Of a stretch of 64,000 bases of DNA, positions 55,341-64,000 are shown piece after piece. Both the position numbers and the translations under genes were made by a program. Source of the stretch: Saprospiraceae bacterium (lineage in GTDB: Bacteria > Bacteroidota > Bacteroidia > Chitinophagales > Saprospiraceae). The notes under the pieces were generated by a model. That model saw nothing but the letters and a program-made list of their open reading frames with translations. It had not been told where the DNA came from and did no database searches. The stretch covers positions 1,240,001-1,304,000 of the forward strand of contig JADKBV010000001.1 of assembly GCA_016714895.1 (NCBI GenBank). Reading direction: 5' to 3'. Within the stretch, counting starts at the first letter, position 1. Each line of letters starts with the position of its first letter.

Positions 55341-55582
55341 GATTTGTTTTGGTTTTTTGATATGCCCGAGTGCATATCTTTCGGAATGAATGACCTTGTA
55401 CAATCCTGGTTATGATGGTACGAAAGCCATAAATTGATCGTGCTGCAGCCGGAGACAATGTACCTTGTGCCGATGTAAAAGCCACAGAATCAAAAAATAC
55501 AAGGCAGGAATAACATCCTGACCTTGCATAATGTATTTTTAACAAACAGTAAGGTATAAATAACGCTTACTCAGGGTGGCAA

Positions 55583-56218
55583 TTACTTTTTAAATAACCT
55601 TCCTAAAATGGCATTTACGCCCATACCGGCAACATCGTCCATGATACTTCCGTCACCGTCTTTGTCCAGCATACTGGTGAGCAAACCACCCTGTCCCGAT
55701 TGTTGGTTGGATTTTTTGGTTGTATTCAGGATCATATCGATCAGACCACCACCCAATCCATCTGATTGTTGTGTTGGTGCTGCTGCCTGTTGGTTTGCTT
55801 TACCCAACATGCCCATCAGTATAGGAGCGACAGTAGCCATAAGTTTCATGATCTGGGCAGCATCCAGACCGGTTTCTTTGCCGATTGTATTGGCAGCTGT
55901 CTCTTGTTTGTCGCCCAAGAGGTGTTTTAAGATTCCGACTCCATTGGTTGTTGAAGCACTTTGAGGCTGAAATTGTCCGCCGAAATAGTCAGAAATGTGA
56001 TCAATGATAGAACCGTCATGGTCTTTATTTAAAGCATTGACCAATGAAGAAGCACCTTCCGGTTGCGCAGCATTTTTTGCTACAGCATTCAATAATACAT
56101 TCATGGTGGTGTCCAATGCTGTTGAAGCCTGACTTTTGTCTTCGATGCCCAATTGACTTGAAACCTGGTCTAAAACGATGTTTCTTAACGGGCCTTGTAA
56201 AAGATCTTCTAAATTCAT
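55583..56218 (-). CDS. DUF937 domain protein
   Basis: 211 residues. It matches DUF937: VLDQVSSQLGIEDKSQASTA near the start, then GKETGLDAAQIMKLMATVAPI, with Gln/Gly-rich linkers. Two short loops, KDHDGSIIDH and DKDGDGSIMDD, look like calcium-binding EF-hand loops. No signal peptide is visible. Function unknown. Stands alone, separated from malQ by 242 bases. Confidence 0.82.
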   Translation of the reverse strand: MNLEDLLQGPLRNIVLDQVSSQLGIEDKSQASTALDTTMNVLLNAVAKNAAQPEGASSLVNALNKDHDGSIIDHISDYFGGQFQPQSASTTNGVGILKHLLGDKQETAANTIGKETGLDAAQIMKLMATVAPILMGMLGKANQQAAAPTQQSDGLGGGLIDMILNTTKKSNQQSGQGGLLTSMLDKDGDGSIMDDVAGMGVNAILGRLFKK

Positions 56219-56698
56219 AAAATAAAATACGTTTTGTGTAATGAAAGTACAATGTTACTAAAAATCATTTTATTCAACCAATATTTATAGGGAAAAGTTA
56301 CGAATACAGGATGATTTATCGTCAGAATGACACGAAGTTTTTACAAAACCGTGTAAATACTTTTAACCTGTAAAAAAATGGGACTATAAACAAATGCGCC
56401 CTTTTTTTCAAAAAGAAAAAAACAGTTGGCAACGGCATGTTTCTGCAATAAATGTAGTCTCCACAAACGTACTTCTAAATCACTCATTTTCTAAAAAAAA
56501 TAAGAACTTTTTACGATACATTTTCGTTTTTAGTTTATCGGATTCCTTATCAGGCTTTGTTTGGATATAAAAAATGACTTAGCTGTGTGAGAAACGAAAT
56601 CCAAAAACAGGATATATAAGAATGAACGGAATCCGGAGTATGACATGTTAATTTGATTTTAGTCGGGAATGTATAGTTTAATTTAAAAAATTATTTTT
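56219..56698. other. Intergenic region, 480 bases
   Basis: No gene seen. Just before the retropepsin gene the sequence reads AATTTG, about 18 bases, then TAGTTTAA, a partial promoter match. The last 15 bases are nearly repeated before the second copy of the gene, as an A/T-rich leader. Confidence 0.35.
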
Positions 56699-57163
56699 AT
56701 GGGTTTGGTTTATGCAGATATTGAATTAATTAATGGTGATGATTTGAGTATGGTTCGCCGACACTTGATGGATCAGGATGAAGTCAAAAAGATGACTGTA
56801 CATTTTTTGGTCGATTCCGGTGCTTACAACCTTTGTATCAATGAAGTGATTCAGGAACAACTACAATTGCCGGAGGTAGAACGCAGAAAAGCTCAACTGG
56901 CAGATGGATCCATAAAAGAGTACGTCATTGCAGGACCTGTGGAAGTCAAATTTAAAAACAGAAGGTGTAATGTCGATGCTATGGTTTTGCCCGGAGACAG
57001 CGAACCACTTTTCGGAGCAATTCCAATGGAAGATATGGATCTTGTGATTCATCCGCAACGGCAGGAACTTCTCGTTAATCCCGAACATCCTTATTTTGCA
57101 CAAATGACCTTAAAGGGTATTCGTCATAGTACCTTTGGAAAATTTGGAAAATTTGGAAAATAG
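56699..57163 (+). CDS. Retropepsin-like aspartic protease, copy 1
   Basis: 154 residues. A single aspartic-protease half with the active-site motif VDSGA (Asp39-Ser40-Gly41), as in clan AA retropepsins, which act as dimers. The later block PLFGAIPMEDMDLVI corresponds to the flap and helix of such proteins. The end repeats GKFGKFGK. It is followed after 116 bases by a near-identical copy, so the pair is a tandem duplication. No signal peptide; substrate unknown. In other bacteria small retropepsins occur with RimK-type ligases, but here rimK is 15 kb away. Confidence 0.75.
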   Translation: MGLVYADIELINGDDLSMVRRHLMDQDEVKKMTVHFLVDSGAYNLCINEVIQEQLQLPEVERRKAQLADGSIKEYVIAGPVEVKFKNRRCNVDAMVLPGDSEPLFGAIPMEDMDLVIHPQRQELLVNPEHPYFAQMTLKGIRHSTFGKFGKFGK

Positions 57164-57279
57164 AAAAAACTTCTAACACCAAAGACGTTTCTTTTTCGTT
57201 TTAACCAATTTCGGTTTATTTTTTAAAATATTTGAACTGTTGTAATCTCCTTTTTGTTTTTATAAAAAAAATTATTTTT

Positions 57280-57750
57280 ATGGGTTTGGTTTATGCAGAT
57301 ATTGAATTAATAAATGGTGGTGATTTGGAAATGGTCCGCCGACATATGATGGATCAGGATGAAGTCAAAAAGATGACCGTACATTTTCTGGTTGATTCCG
57401 GTGCTTACAACCTTTGTATCAATGAAGTGATTCAGGAACAACTACAATTCCCAATTGTTGAAAAACGAAAAGCTCAACTCGCCAACGGATCCATCGAGGA
57501 ATATGATGTGGTAAGTAATGTAGAAGTAAGATTCAAAAACAGATCCACTACGTGTCGTGCTTTTGTTTTGCCTGGTGATACAGAACCACTTTTCGGCGCA
57601 ATTCCTATGGAAGATATGGATCTTGTGATTCATCCGCAACGGCAGGAACTTCTCGTTAATCCCGAACATCCTTATTTTGCTCAAATGACTTTAAAGGGCA
57701 TTCGCCACAGTACCTTTGGAAAATTTGGAAAAACTAACAACGACCTTTGA
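57280..57750 (+). CDS. Retropepsin-like aspartic protease, copy 2
   Basis: 156 residues from ATG 57280; an upstream TTG start (57232) is not preferred because the ATG corresponds to that of copy 1 with the same A/T-rich leader. Active-site VDSGA again at residues 39-41. Compared with copy 1, residues 1-56 differ at three positions, 57-101 at 18, and 102-150 at none; the tails diverge (GKTNNDL). Such a mosaic may reflect gene conversion at both ends with drift or selection in the middle. Confidence 0.75.
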   Translation: MGLVYADIELINGGDLEMVRRHMMDQDEVKKMTVHFLVDSGAYNLCINEVIQEQLQFPIVEKRKAQLANGSIEEYDVVSNVEVRFKNRSTTCRAFVLPGDTEPLFGAIPMEDMDLVIHPQRQELLVNPEHPYFAQMTLKGIRHSTFGKFGKTNNDL

Positions 57751-57958
57751 ATTAAGATTAAAGTTTGATTGCTGCTTTACATATATACTGTCAGGGTGGT
57801 GGCTACCTGTATAATAAAACATCCATAAAAAATGTTATATCATCAGGGATAACATTTTCATTTTTGACAAGGTAAGGTCAGCTTTTTCTTCAACATTAAC
57901 AGTTTAATTCAAAAAAAAGGCATGATATTTGTATTTACATATTAAAATATTATTTAAT

Positions 57959-59065
57959 ATGATATTACGGATTTTTTTAATACTGATTGTTACGGTAACT
58001 TTCGGTGAACAAACATTTGCCAACAGAAAGCTGGCGGAGCAGTACATTCATCAATATAAAAACATTGCTATAGAAGAAATGTACCGCACCGGTATTCCTG
58101 CGAGTATCAAACTTGCGCAAGGGTTATTGGAATCTAGTTGGGGACAAAGTGATCTTGCGATGGAAGCCAACAATCATTTTGGCATCAAATGCGGCGGACA
58201 ATGGGATGGCCAACGATTTTTTAAGGTTGATGATGACAAAGATCAAATGGGAAATCTTGTGGAATCCTGTTTCAGAAGTTTTGCTGATGCCCGTGAATCC
58301 TATATTGCTCATAGTGAATTCCTAACCAATCCTTCTAAATCGGCACGGTATGGGTTTTTATTCCAATATCCGACGACAGACTATATATCCTGGGCCAAAG
58401 GACTGCAGTTTTCGGGTTATGCTACAGACCAGAAATATGCAGATAAACTGATTCAGCTGATTGAAACCTATCGATTGTCCCAATATGATGTTTTGGTAAA
58501 ACCAAATCTGACATCCGAACCGGTGCTGGCAAAAAACAATAACTACAAACCACAAACAAATACTCCGGAAGCAACACCGTCTCAGCCTGTTCTGGTGCAT
58601 CAGGACGTTTTACAAAATCAATCTTCTTTTGAAAAATCAAAAGGAAACAAACCCGCCAGAAAATATATCAATGGTATATTGTGTGCCGTAGCTTCAGAGG
58701 GTGAAACCATTGAAAGTCTGGCCAAAAAACACCGCGCAGACAAACACGACGTAGTCATTTACAACGAAAGTAAATATTATCTTGACACCCCGTTAAAAGA
58801 AGGTGAAATCATCTTTCTGGAAAGTAAAAAAAGATTTAATGATCAGTATCAGTTTCACATGGTCAAAGAAGGTGAAAACCTGTTTTCGATTGCACAGAAG
58901 TATGGCATCAAGTCATCAAGTCTGGCATCCAGAAATAAAATTCCCGAACACGCATTGCTGTCAAAAGGTCTGAAGTTACATATTAATCAGCCCGGAACAG
59001 ACTATTCCCATCTGAGAGAAGAATTGGTAACCGAAGAATATATTGATTTTGGCAATATCAAATAA
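57959..59065 (+). CDS. Peptidoglycan glucosaminidase with LysM domains
   Basis: 368 residues from ATG 57959 (MILRIFLILIVTVTF); an upstream TTG frame is not preferred. A signal peptide is followed by a glucosaminidase domain (GIPASIKLAQGLLESSWGQS, NNHFGIKC), a Pro/Gln/Asn-rich linker, and one or two LysM repeats (AVASEGETIESLAKKH; FHMVKEGENLFSIAQKYGI). It cleaves peptidoglycan glycans and binds them through LysM, probably during growth or division. Ends at a bidirectional terminator. Confidence 0.9.
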   Translation: MILRIFLILIVTVTFGEQTFANRKLAEQYIHQYKNIAIEEMYRTGIPASIKLAQGLLESSWGQSDLAMEANNHFGIKCGGQWDGQRFFKVDDDKDQMGNLVESCFRSFADARESYIAHSEFLTNPSKSARYGFLFQYPTTDYISWAKGLQFSGYATDQKYADKLIQLIETYRLSQYDVLVKPNLTSEPVLAKNNNYKPQTNTPEATPSQPVLVHQDVLQNQSSFEKSKGNKPARKYINGILCAVASEGETIESLAKKHRADKHDVVIYNESKYYLDTPLKEGEIIFLESKKRFNDQYQFHMVKEGENLFSIAQKYGIKSSSLASRNKIPEHALLSKGLKLHINQPGTDYSHLREELVTEEYIDFGNIK

Positions 59066-59096
59066 AAAAAAAGCGGTCTTATGACCGCTTTTTTTT
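59066..59096. terminator. Bidirectional terminator between convergent genes
   Basis: AAAAAAAGCGGTC (59066-59078) pairs with GACCGCTTTTTTT (59083-59095), loop TTAT. The T-runs on both strands suit the glucosaminidase gene (plus) and the thioredoxin-like gene (minus), whose last codons overlap it. Confidence 0.88.
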
Positions 59097-60543
59097 ATTT
59101 GCCCTGATCTTTTTCTATCATCGTCGGAATCTGAAATGTTTTCAGGTTTTTTGCAATGATTTTTCTTTTTTTGTTGATCAGATACATTTCCGGTGTGTGA
59201 TCCACAAAATATTTCCCATAAATAGATTTATTGGTCGGATCATAAACATTTGTAAAGCTTAGATTATTTTTTCTGATATAATCCTTCCATTTGGTGTCGT
59301 CTGTATCGACCGCAATAGCAAAAACATCTACTTTTGATTTGTTTTTAACATAAAAGTCATGTAATAAAGGTGTTTCTTTCTGACAATTATCACATTCAGG
59401 ATTATACAGATAAACCACTATATAATCGGCTTTTTTCGAGAGCAACTCTTGTGTTTTGCCATTCTGGTCGGTAGAAACCACGTTAGGTGCGTCTTTTCCA
59501 ACCAAACTGGCAGACATTTCTATTGCTCTTTTCTGGATAAAATTGATTTCTGTGGTATCGGACCAGAATGCCTGATCCAACGTGAAATAATTTGTCGCCA
59601 TCTGAGCAAAAACGCTTTCCGCATCCATTAAGGTACTTTTACCAGGCTCATAGGTAGTCATCACCCAATTCACAAATACCATAAAATATTCTTTGTTGGT
59701 TTTGCAAAGAGCCATCAGTTCTTTTGACGAAGCAATGATTGAATCCGGATGTTGCACCGTCAATTCTTTATAAAATCTGGTCAGTTTTGTACCGATCATC
59801 GGTGTTCTCAACAACCTTCTGTCAGAAAAATTAACATTTTTCCAGAAATCCGCTCTGTATTGAAACACCTGTTTTTCTTTGGGTATGTCCGTACGCAATA
59901 TCGGATTCTGACCACTGTATTTAAAATTTGTAAAAAGAGAATTCGGATGTTTATCCAAGAGTTTTTTCAAATAATCTTTTTTCTGATTTTCCAACTCTAT
60001 ACGTTTTGAAACCAAAGTTTTATAATTCGGATCGGTTTCGCTCATGGCTTTTACCTGATCAGTCAACCTGACAATTTCCGGGTTGATAGTTTGTTCGTAT
60101 TTGAAGGTCTCATACATCAATTCATTTTCTTCGTTGCCGGTGACTTTCATGGTGTTAAACATATCGTTCATGGCAACAGTCATTTCCAGACTCTGATCTT
60201 CACCCAGTATAACCTGAATGGTTTGGTCAGTCTGCAACATAAAATAATACAACCCCTGAGGCAGGCCTTTATCATTTTTATACATAATGACTCCATCTAC
60301 AGCTTTTGTGGTATCCTGAAGGTAATTTTGATCCAGGTAAAAACCGACTATCTGAACAGGTCCGCTATATTTGGTGTCCGTCATAACAATTTTGATATCC
60401 GTAGGGCCGCCCATCACAGGATTATTTACCGGATCCTTGCCCGGATCCTCCTGTTGTACTGTTGGCAAAGAAGACGATTCATTTTTCTGTTCTTTACACG
60501 AAAACAAAAAAAGAAATACACTTAACAAAAAAAATATTCTCAT
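59095..60543 (-). CDS. Thioredoxin-like lipoprotein (TlpA/ResA type)
   Basis: 482 residues from ATG 60543; 26 further residues upstream lack a signal-like sequence. The lipoprotein signal ends FLFSC. N-terminal region about residues 35-140 resembles DUF4369, a middle helical part resembles DUF5106, and the C-terminal thioredoxin fold holds the redox motif C384-DN-C387 (ECDNCQKE) and a cis-Pro region (HTPEMYL). It reduces or isomerises disulfides on the periplasmic face. A TATCTTTG box (60570-60563) lies just upstream. Confidence 0.88.
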   Translation of the reverse strand: MRIFFLLSVFLFLFSCKEQKNESSSLPTVQQEDPGKDPVNNPVMGGPTDIKIVMTDTKYSGPVQIVGFYLDQNYLQDTTKAVDGVIMYKNDKGLPQGLYYFMLQTDQTIQVILGEDQSLEMTVAMNDMFNTMKVTGNEENELMYETFKYEQTINPEIVRLTDQVKAMSETDPNYKTLVSKRIELENQKKDYLKKLLDKHPNSLFTNFKYSGQNPILRTDIPKEKQVFQYRADFWKNVNFSDRRLLRTPMIGTKLTRFYKELTVQHPDSIIASSKELMALCKTNKEYFMVFVNWVMTTYEPGKSTLMDAESVFAQMATNYFTLDQAFWSDTTEINFIQKRAIEMSASLVGKDAPNVVSTDQNGKTQELLSKKADYIVVYLYNPECDNCQKETPLLHDFYVKNKSKVDVFAIAVDTDDTKWKDYIRKNNLSFTNVYDPTNKSIYGKYFVDHTPEMYLINKKRKIIAKNLKTFQIPTMIEKDQGK

Positions 60544-60562
60544 AATATCAGATTTTAATCTG

Positions 60563-60570
60563 CAAAGATA
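60563..60570 (-). promoter_or_regulatory. Candidate -7 promoter box for the thioredoxin-like gene
   Basis: TATCTTTG on the minus strand, 20 bases before the ATG at 60543; exact TAnnTTTG match, no clear -33 in the A/T-rich upstream sequence. Confidence 0.35.
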
Positions 60571-60649
60571 AAGCTTTTTTTTATATATAAATAAATTTAA
60601 TATGTAAAAATATTCAACCACCCTTTTTATCTGATGACAAAAGGTGGTG

Positions 60650-60687
60650 TAAAAAAAATACCTTGGTTTTTATGCAGAAAACCAAGG
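60650..60687 (-). terminator. Terminator after the RND transporter gene
   Basis: CCTTGGTTTT (60661-60670) pairs with AAAACCAAGG (60678-60687). On the minus strand it is followed by a T-run (complement of the A-run around 60652-60659). It lies 26 bases after the RND stop. Confidence 0.75.
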
Positions 60688-60712
60688 CATTTTTATGTTT
60701 ACAGGAATATTC

Positions 60713-63700
60713 CTATTTTTTAGTCATATAGGTCGACAATCTTCTTTTACCCCTGAAAGACAACCAGTACATAACCGGAACAACAATCAGGGTAAGGAAG
60801 GTCGCAAAGGTCAAACCGTAAATTACGGTCCATGCCATTGGCCCCCAAATGGCTGTATTGTCACCACCCAGGAAAAACTGACCGTCAAGGCTTGAAACAA
60901 AAGTAAAAAAGTTGAAATTAAAACCTATGGCCAGTGGAACCAAACCCAGAACCGTCGTAATCGCTGTAAGTAAAACCGGTCGCAACCTTGTTGAACCTGC
61001 TTCCACAATGATTTCTATTTTCTGTTCGGTCGATAATTCAAACTCAGATTGTAAACCCAATTCTTCCAATCTACGTGCAGTGAGCAATTGTGTGTAATCG
61101 ATCAATACAATCGCATTGTTGACCACAATTCCGGCTAAAGAAATGATACCTACTCCGGAAAAGATCACAGAAATGGTTGTTCCGGTCAGTGAGTATCCCA
61201 AAAATACTCCAATCGTACTGAATAATACAGACAGAATGATGATAAACGGACTGAGTACACTATTAAACTGCATTACCAGAATCAGGAAAATCAGGAATAC
61301 AGCAGCCAAAAACGCTGTTGATAAAAAGTCCATATCTTCTGCTTGTTGCTCCTGCTGACCGGTAAAAGCGAATGTAAATCCATCAGGCAACGGATAGGTT
61401 TCCATCGCGTCTTTGAGTTGAGCTACGATATCATTGGCATTATAACCATCCAAAACATTGGAATAGATAGTCAAAACCCGGTTTTTCTCTTTTCGTTTGA
61501 TAGAGCTGTAGGTAGAACTGTACTCTATATCTGCCACTGAAGAGATAGGAACCTGAACCAATCGACCATTTGCCGGATTCCGGAAGGTGATTTTTTGATT
61601 CAACAAATCTTCAACATTATTTCGGTATTTGTCACCGAGTTTGATCACTATCGGGTATTCATCTTCACCTTCTTTGTATTTGGAAACTTCTTTACCAAAA
61701 ACAGACGTTCTCAAAGCTGACGCAATGGCATAGGTCGATAATTCATAACGTCTGGCTGCTTCTCTGTCTATGCGGATCAATAATTCCGGTTTGCCCAATT
61801 TGATATCGGACTTTAATTCTTCGATACCGGGAACACCCAATTCATTAATAAAATTCCGGATAGTCTCTGACAAAATAATCAGGGTATCTATATTTTCACC
61901 TTTGATCTCCAGATTGACCGGTTTTCCGGCCGGAGGACCATCTGCATTTTTGTCTACTACAATTTCAACGCCGGTATAATTTTGCAAAGCTCCCCGTACA
62001 TCATTCATGATATCGGTGGTAGATATTCCTCCTCTTTCGCTGGAAGGTACAAAAGATACTGTGACCCTGGCTTTATTGGGAGTCACTCCCGGCTCCGGTG
62101 GCTGGTTAGGGTCAGACGTATTTTCTCCGATTTGGGTTAATACGGCTTCTACGACCTGTCTTTTATCAGCAATGACCGCTTCAATTTTTTGTTCGATATC
62201 TTTAGTGATTCTATTGGTTGCTTCTATATCCGTTCCTAATGGAAGTTCCACAAAAGCATTGATATAAATAGGATCGCCACTCGGAAAAAACTCCACTTTT
62301 GGTTTTACAATTCCCAACAAAACAATCGAAAAAATCAATAATAAGAATGTTCCTCCGAAATAAAAGATCGGATTATACCCTTTAAGGGAGTTTCTGATAA
62401 ATTTGTCATACGTATTTTCCAGCCATGGAAGAAAATTTTCCTGAAAAGTAAAGGTCAACGGTCTGAAAACAAAAAAGTTAATAGCCGTTAATATCGCTGC
62501 TATAACCATAAGGTTTCTAACCCATTGAACACCCATAAGCTGACCCAAAAGTGCTATCACCATCAGGACACCTATCATCATCAGGATATTTTTTCTCTTT
62601 CTGGCCAAAAGAACGGAGTCTTCAACTTTTTCGTCAATTTTCATATATTTTGAAGCTATCACCGGATTGATGACCAAAGCGACAAATAATGAAGAAGAAA
62701 GGACGATAATCAATGTGATTGGGAAATACTTCATAAACTCTCCCATAATACCAGGCCAAAATCCCAATGGAATAAAAGCTGCGAGTGTGGTGGCCGTAGA
62801 TGATATAATCGGAACGGCTATTTCTCCGACTCCGTATCTGGCAGCTTTGAGCGGACTGTATCCGTTTTGCATGTAACGGTACATGTTTTCGACGGCAACA
62901 ATAGAATTGTCCACCAACATACCCAAAGCAAGAATCAATCCGAAAAGTACCACGATATTGAGGGTCACACCCATAAAATTGAGAATCATAATCCCCAACA
63001 ACATAGATATCGGAATCGCCACACCTACCATACTTGCATTTCGTAAACCAAGGAAAAACAATAAGATTAGTGTTACGAGGATAACACCTGAAATGATACT
63101 GTTTTCAAGGTTATTGACTTCATTTCTGGTAAAAACGGACTGGTCATTAAAAAGGGAAACCTTCACATCAGAAGGCAAATCCTTTTTGATATCCTCGAGT
63201 TCTTTTTTGATATTATCTGCGGCTGCCAATAAGTTTTGTCCCCTTCTTTTGATGACATCCAAAGATATCACCGGTAATGAATCCGCTCTGGCGTAACTTG
63301 ATCTGTCCTTATAACCATAAATGACATTGGCAATATCTTTTAATACGATAGGCCTTTGATTTTCACTTTTGACAATAAGATTTTCAATTTCCTGAGGAGA
63401 AGTAAACTGACCGACCACACGCAATGCTCTTTTGTATTCATTAGCAATAACTTCACCACCTGACATGGTCAGGTTTTCTGAAGAAACCGCATTTTCAATA
63501 TCTCCGAAAGAAACTTTGAGGGACTGCATTTTAAACAGGTCGACATCAATTTTGATTTCTCTTTCGAGAGATCCTTTCAAGTCAACTTTCGAAATTTGTT
63601 TTACCCCTTCTACCTTATCCTGAATCAATTCAGCATATTTTTTCAAATCGTCATTACTGTAATTTCCTGAGACATTGATGGTCATAATCGGAATTTCAGA

Positions 63701-64000
63701 CAAATTGATTTCAAGAACCGTCGGGTCTTCTGTCATGTCATTGGGCAAATCCTGTTTTGCTTTATCGACAGCATCTTTTACTTTTCTGACGACAGCATCC
63801 ATTTCCAGATCTGCATCAAATTCCGCAATGATAACAGAAAAATCCTGAATAGAGGTTGAGTTTACATTTTTTACTCCTGTGATATTTTCAATCTCTTTTT
63901 CGAGAGGACGGGTGACCAGATTTTCGATTTCTACGGCAGAGTTACCGAAATAAGGTGTATTGATATACACCGTTGGCAGGGATGCTTCGGGAAACTGTTC
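60713..64000 (-). CDS. RND efflux transporter permease, HAE1/AcrB family, 5' end outside the window
   Basis: At least 1095 residues are visible; the frame continues beyond the right edge (EQFPEASLPTVYINTPYFG is still coding, and precedes the first possible start in the window, a GTG). It belongs to the hydrophobe/amphiphile efflux RND permeases: the porter domain begins with NSAVEIENLVTRPLEKEI, and the transmembrane helix GLILALGMLVDNSIVAVENM holds the proton-relay Asp. Two homologous halves with about 12 membrane segments. It exports drugs or toxic compounds with a periplasmic adaptor and outer-membrane channel, which would lie upstream outside the window. Confidence 0.92.
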   Translation of the reverse strand, partial: EQFPEASLPTVYINTPYFGNSAVEIENLVTRPLEKEIENITGVKNVNSTSIQDFSVIIAEFDADLEMDAVVRKVKDAVDKAKQDLPNDMTEDPTVLEINLSEIPIMTINVSGNYSNDDLKKYAELIQDKVEGVKQISKVDLKGSLEREIKIDVDLFKMQSLKVSFGDIENAVSSENLTMSGGEVIANEYKRALRVVGQFTSPQEIENLIVKSENQRPIVLKDIANVIYGYKDRSSYARADSLPVISLDVIKRRGQNLLAAADNIKKELEDIKKDLPSDVKVSLFNDQSVFTRNEVNNLENSIISGVILVTLILLFFLGLRNASMVGVAIPISMLLGIMILNFMGVTLNIVVLFGLILALGMLVDNSIVAVENMYRYMQNGYSPLKAARYGVGEIAVPIISSTATTLAAFIPLGFWPGIMGEFMKYFPITLIIVLSSSLFVALVINPVIASKYMKIDEKVEDSVLLARKRKNILMMIGVLMVIALLGQLMGVQWVRNLMVIAAILTAINFFVFRPLTFTFQENFLPWLENTYDKFIRNSLKGYNPIFYFGGTFLLLIFSIVLLGIVKPKVEFFPSGDPIYINAFVELPLGTDIEATNRITKDIEQKIEAVIADKRQVVEAVLTQIGENTSDPNQPPEPGVTPNKARVTVSFVPSSERGGISTTDIMNDVRGALQNYTGVEIVVDKNADGPPAGKPVNLEIKGENIDTLIILSETIRNFINELGVPGIEELKSDIKLGKPELLIRIDREAARRYELSTYAIASALRTSVFGKEVSKYKEGEDEYPIVIKLGDKYRNNVEDLLNQKITFRNPANGRLVQVPISSVADIEYSSTYSSIKRKEKNRVLTIYSNVLDGYNANDIVAQLKDAMETYPLPDGFTFAFTGQQEQQAEDMDFLSTAFLAAVFLIFLILVMQFNSVLSPFIIILSVLFSTIGVFLGYSLTGTTISVIFSGVGIISLAGIVVNNAIVLIDYTQLLTARRLEELGLQSEFELSTEQKIEIIVEAGSTRLRPVLLTAITTVLGLVPLAIGFNFNFFTFVSSLDGQFFLGGDNTAIWGPMAWTVIYGLTFATFLTLIVVPVMYWLSFRGKRRLSTYMTKK

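Noticed and set aside
1..64000. CRISPR arrays, tRNA or rRNA genes, prophage or insertion sequences
   Set aside because: None was seen: no regularly spaced repeats, no cloverleaf-like sequence, no transposase or integrase reading frame.

Overview
The window is a low-GC, Bacteroidota-type chromosome segment, probably from a free-living member of the Saprospirales/Chitinophagales side of the phylum (the exact order is inference). Supporting signs are the gene order rpsL-rpsG-fusA-rpsJ with no tuf, secY-map-infA-rpmJ with no adk, near absence of Shine-Dalgarno sequences, -7 boxes of the form TAnnTTTG, a type IX secretion sorting domain, a TonB receptor with a carboxypeptidase-regulatory N-domain next to a DUF4249 lipoprotein, and an OmpA protein with thrombospondin type-3 repeats.

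Region 1 (1-2,800, minus): mnmA (tRNA 2-thiouridylase), a lipoprotein and rimM (16S maturation). Region 2 (3,000-21,450, minus): one uninterrupted ribosomal-protein/translation supercluster running rpsL, rpsG, fusA, then S10-spc-alpha, ending rpoA-rplQ and a clear terminator. A textbook Bacteroidota promoter (TTTG-N19-TATCTTTG) sits between fusA and rpsJ. rpsK carries a one-base deletion in an A-run that splits the reading frame. rpmD (L30) and rpmJ (L36), both very short, are present. Region 3 (21,700-32,070): a quinone-oxidoreductase-like dehydrogenase; a small unknown protein overlapping the start of a glycosyltransferase; a frameshifted T9SS-secreted protein; a lipoprotein; trpS-aroQ-recQ; and, divergent from them, kdsD. 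Region 4 (32,200-40,500): a large secreted zinc metalloprotease, two small membrane or envelope proteins, and the TonB receptor/DUF4249 pair.

Region 5 (41,000-46,730, plus): rimK-type ATP-grasp ligase, AstE/aspartoacylase-like hydrolase, PBP4-type carboxypeptidase, a methyltransferase with a lipoprotein signal, an SDR, and a nitroreductase-fold protein that keeps the substrate-binding triad of iodotyrosine deiodinase. Region 6 (46,730-56,220): OmpA/TSP3 protein, sucB, a PaaE-like oxidoreductase, pyrophosphatase, an alpha/beta hydrolase, a CBM20-GH77 4-alpha-glucanotransferase and a DUF937 protein. Region 7 (56,700-64,000): tandem duplicate retropepsin-like proteins, a glucosaminidase-LysM protein, a TlpA-like thioredoxin lipoprotein and an RND efflux pump gene that runs off the right edge.

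The left third is housekeeping. The observations most worth a second look are the two frameshifts, the deiodinase homologue, the tandem retropepsins with divergence confined to their middle, the RimK/AstE-like ligase-hydrolase pair, and the overlapping unknown protein/glycosyltransferase pair. No tRNA, rRNA, CRISPR, phage or insertion sequence was seen.
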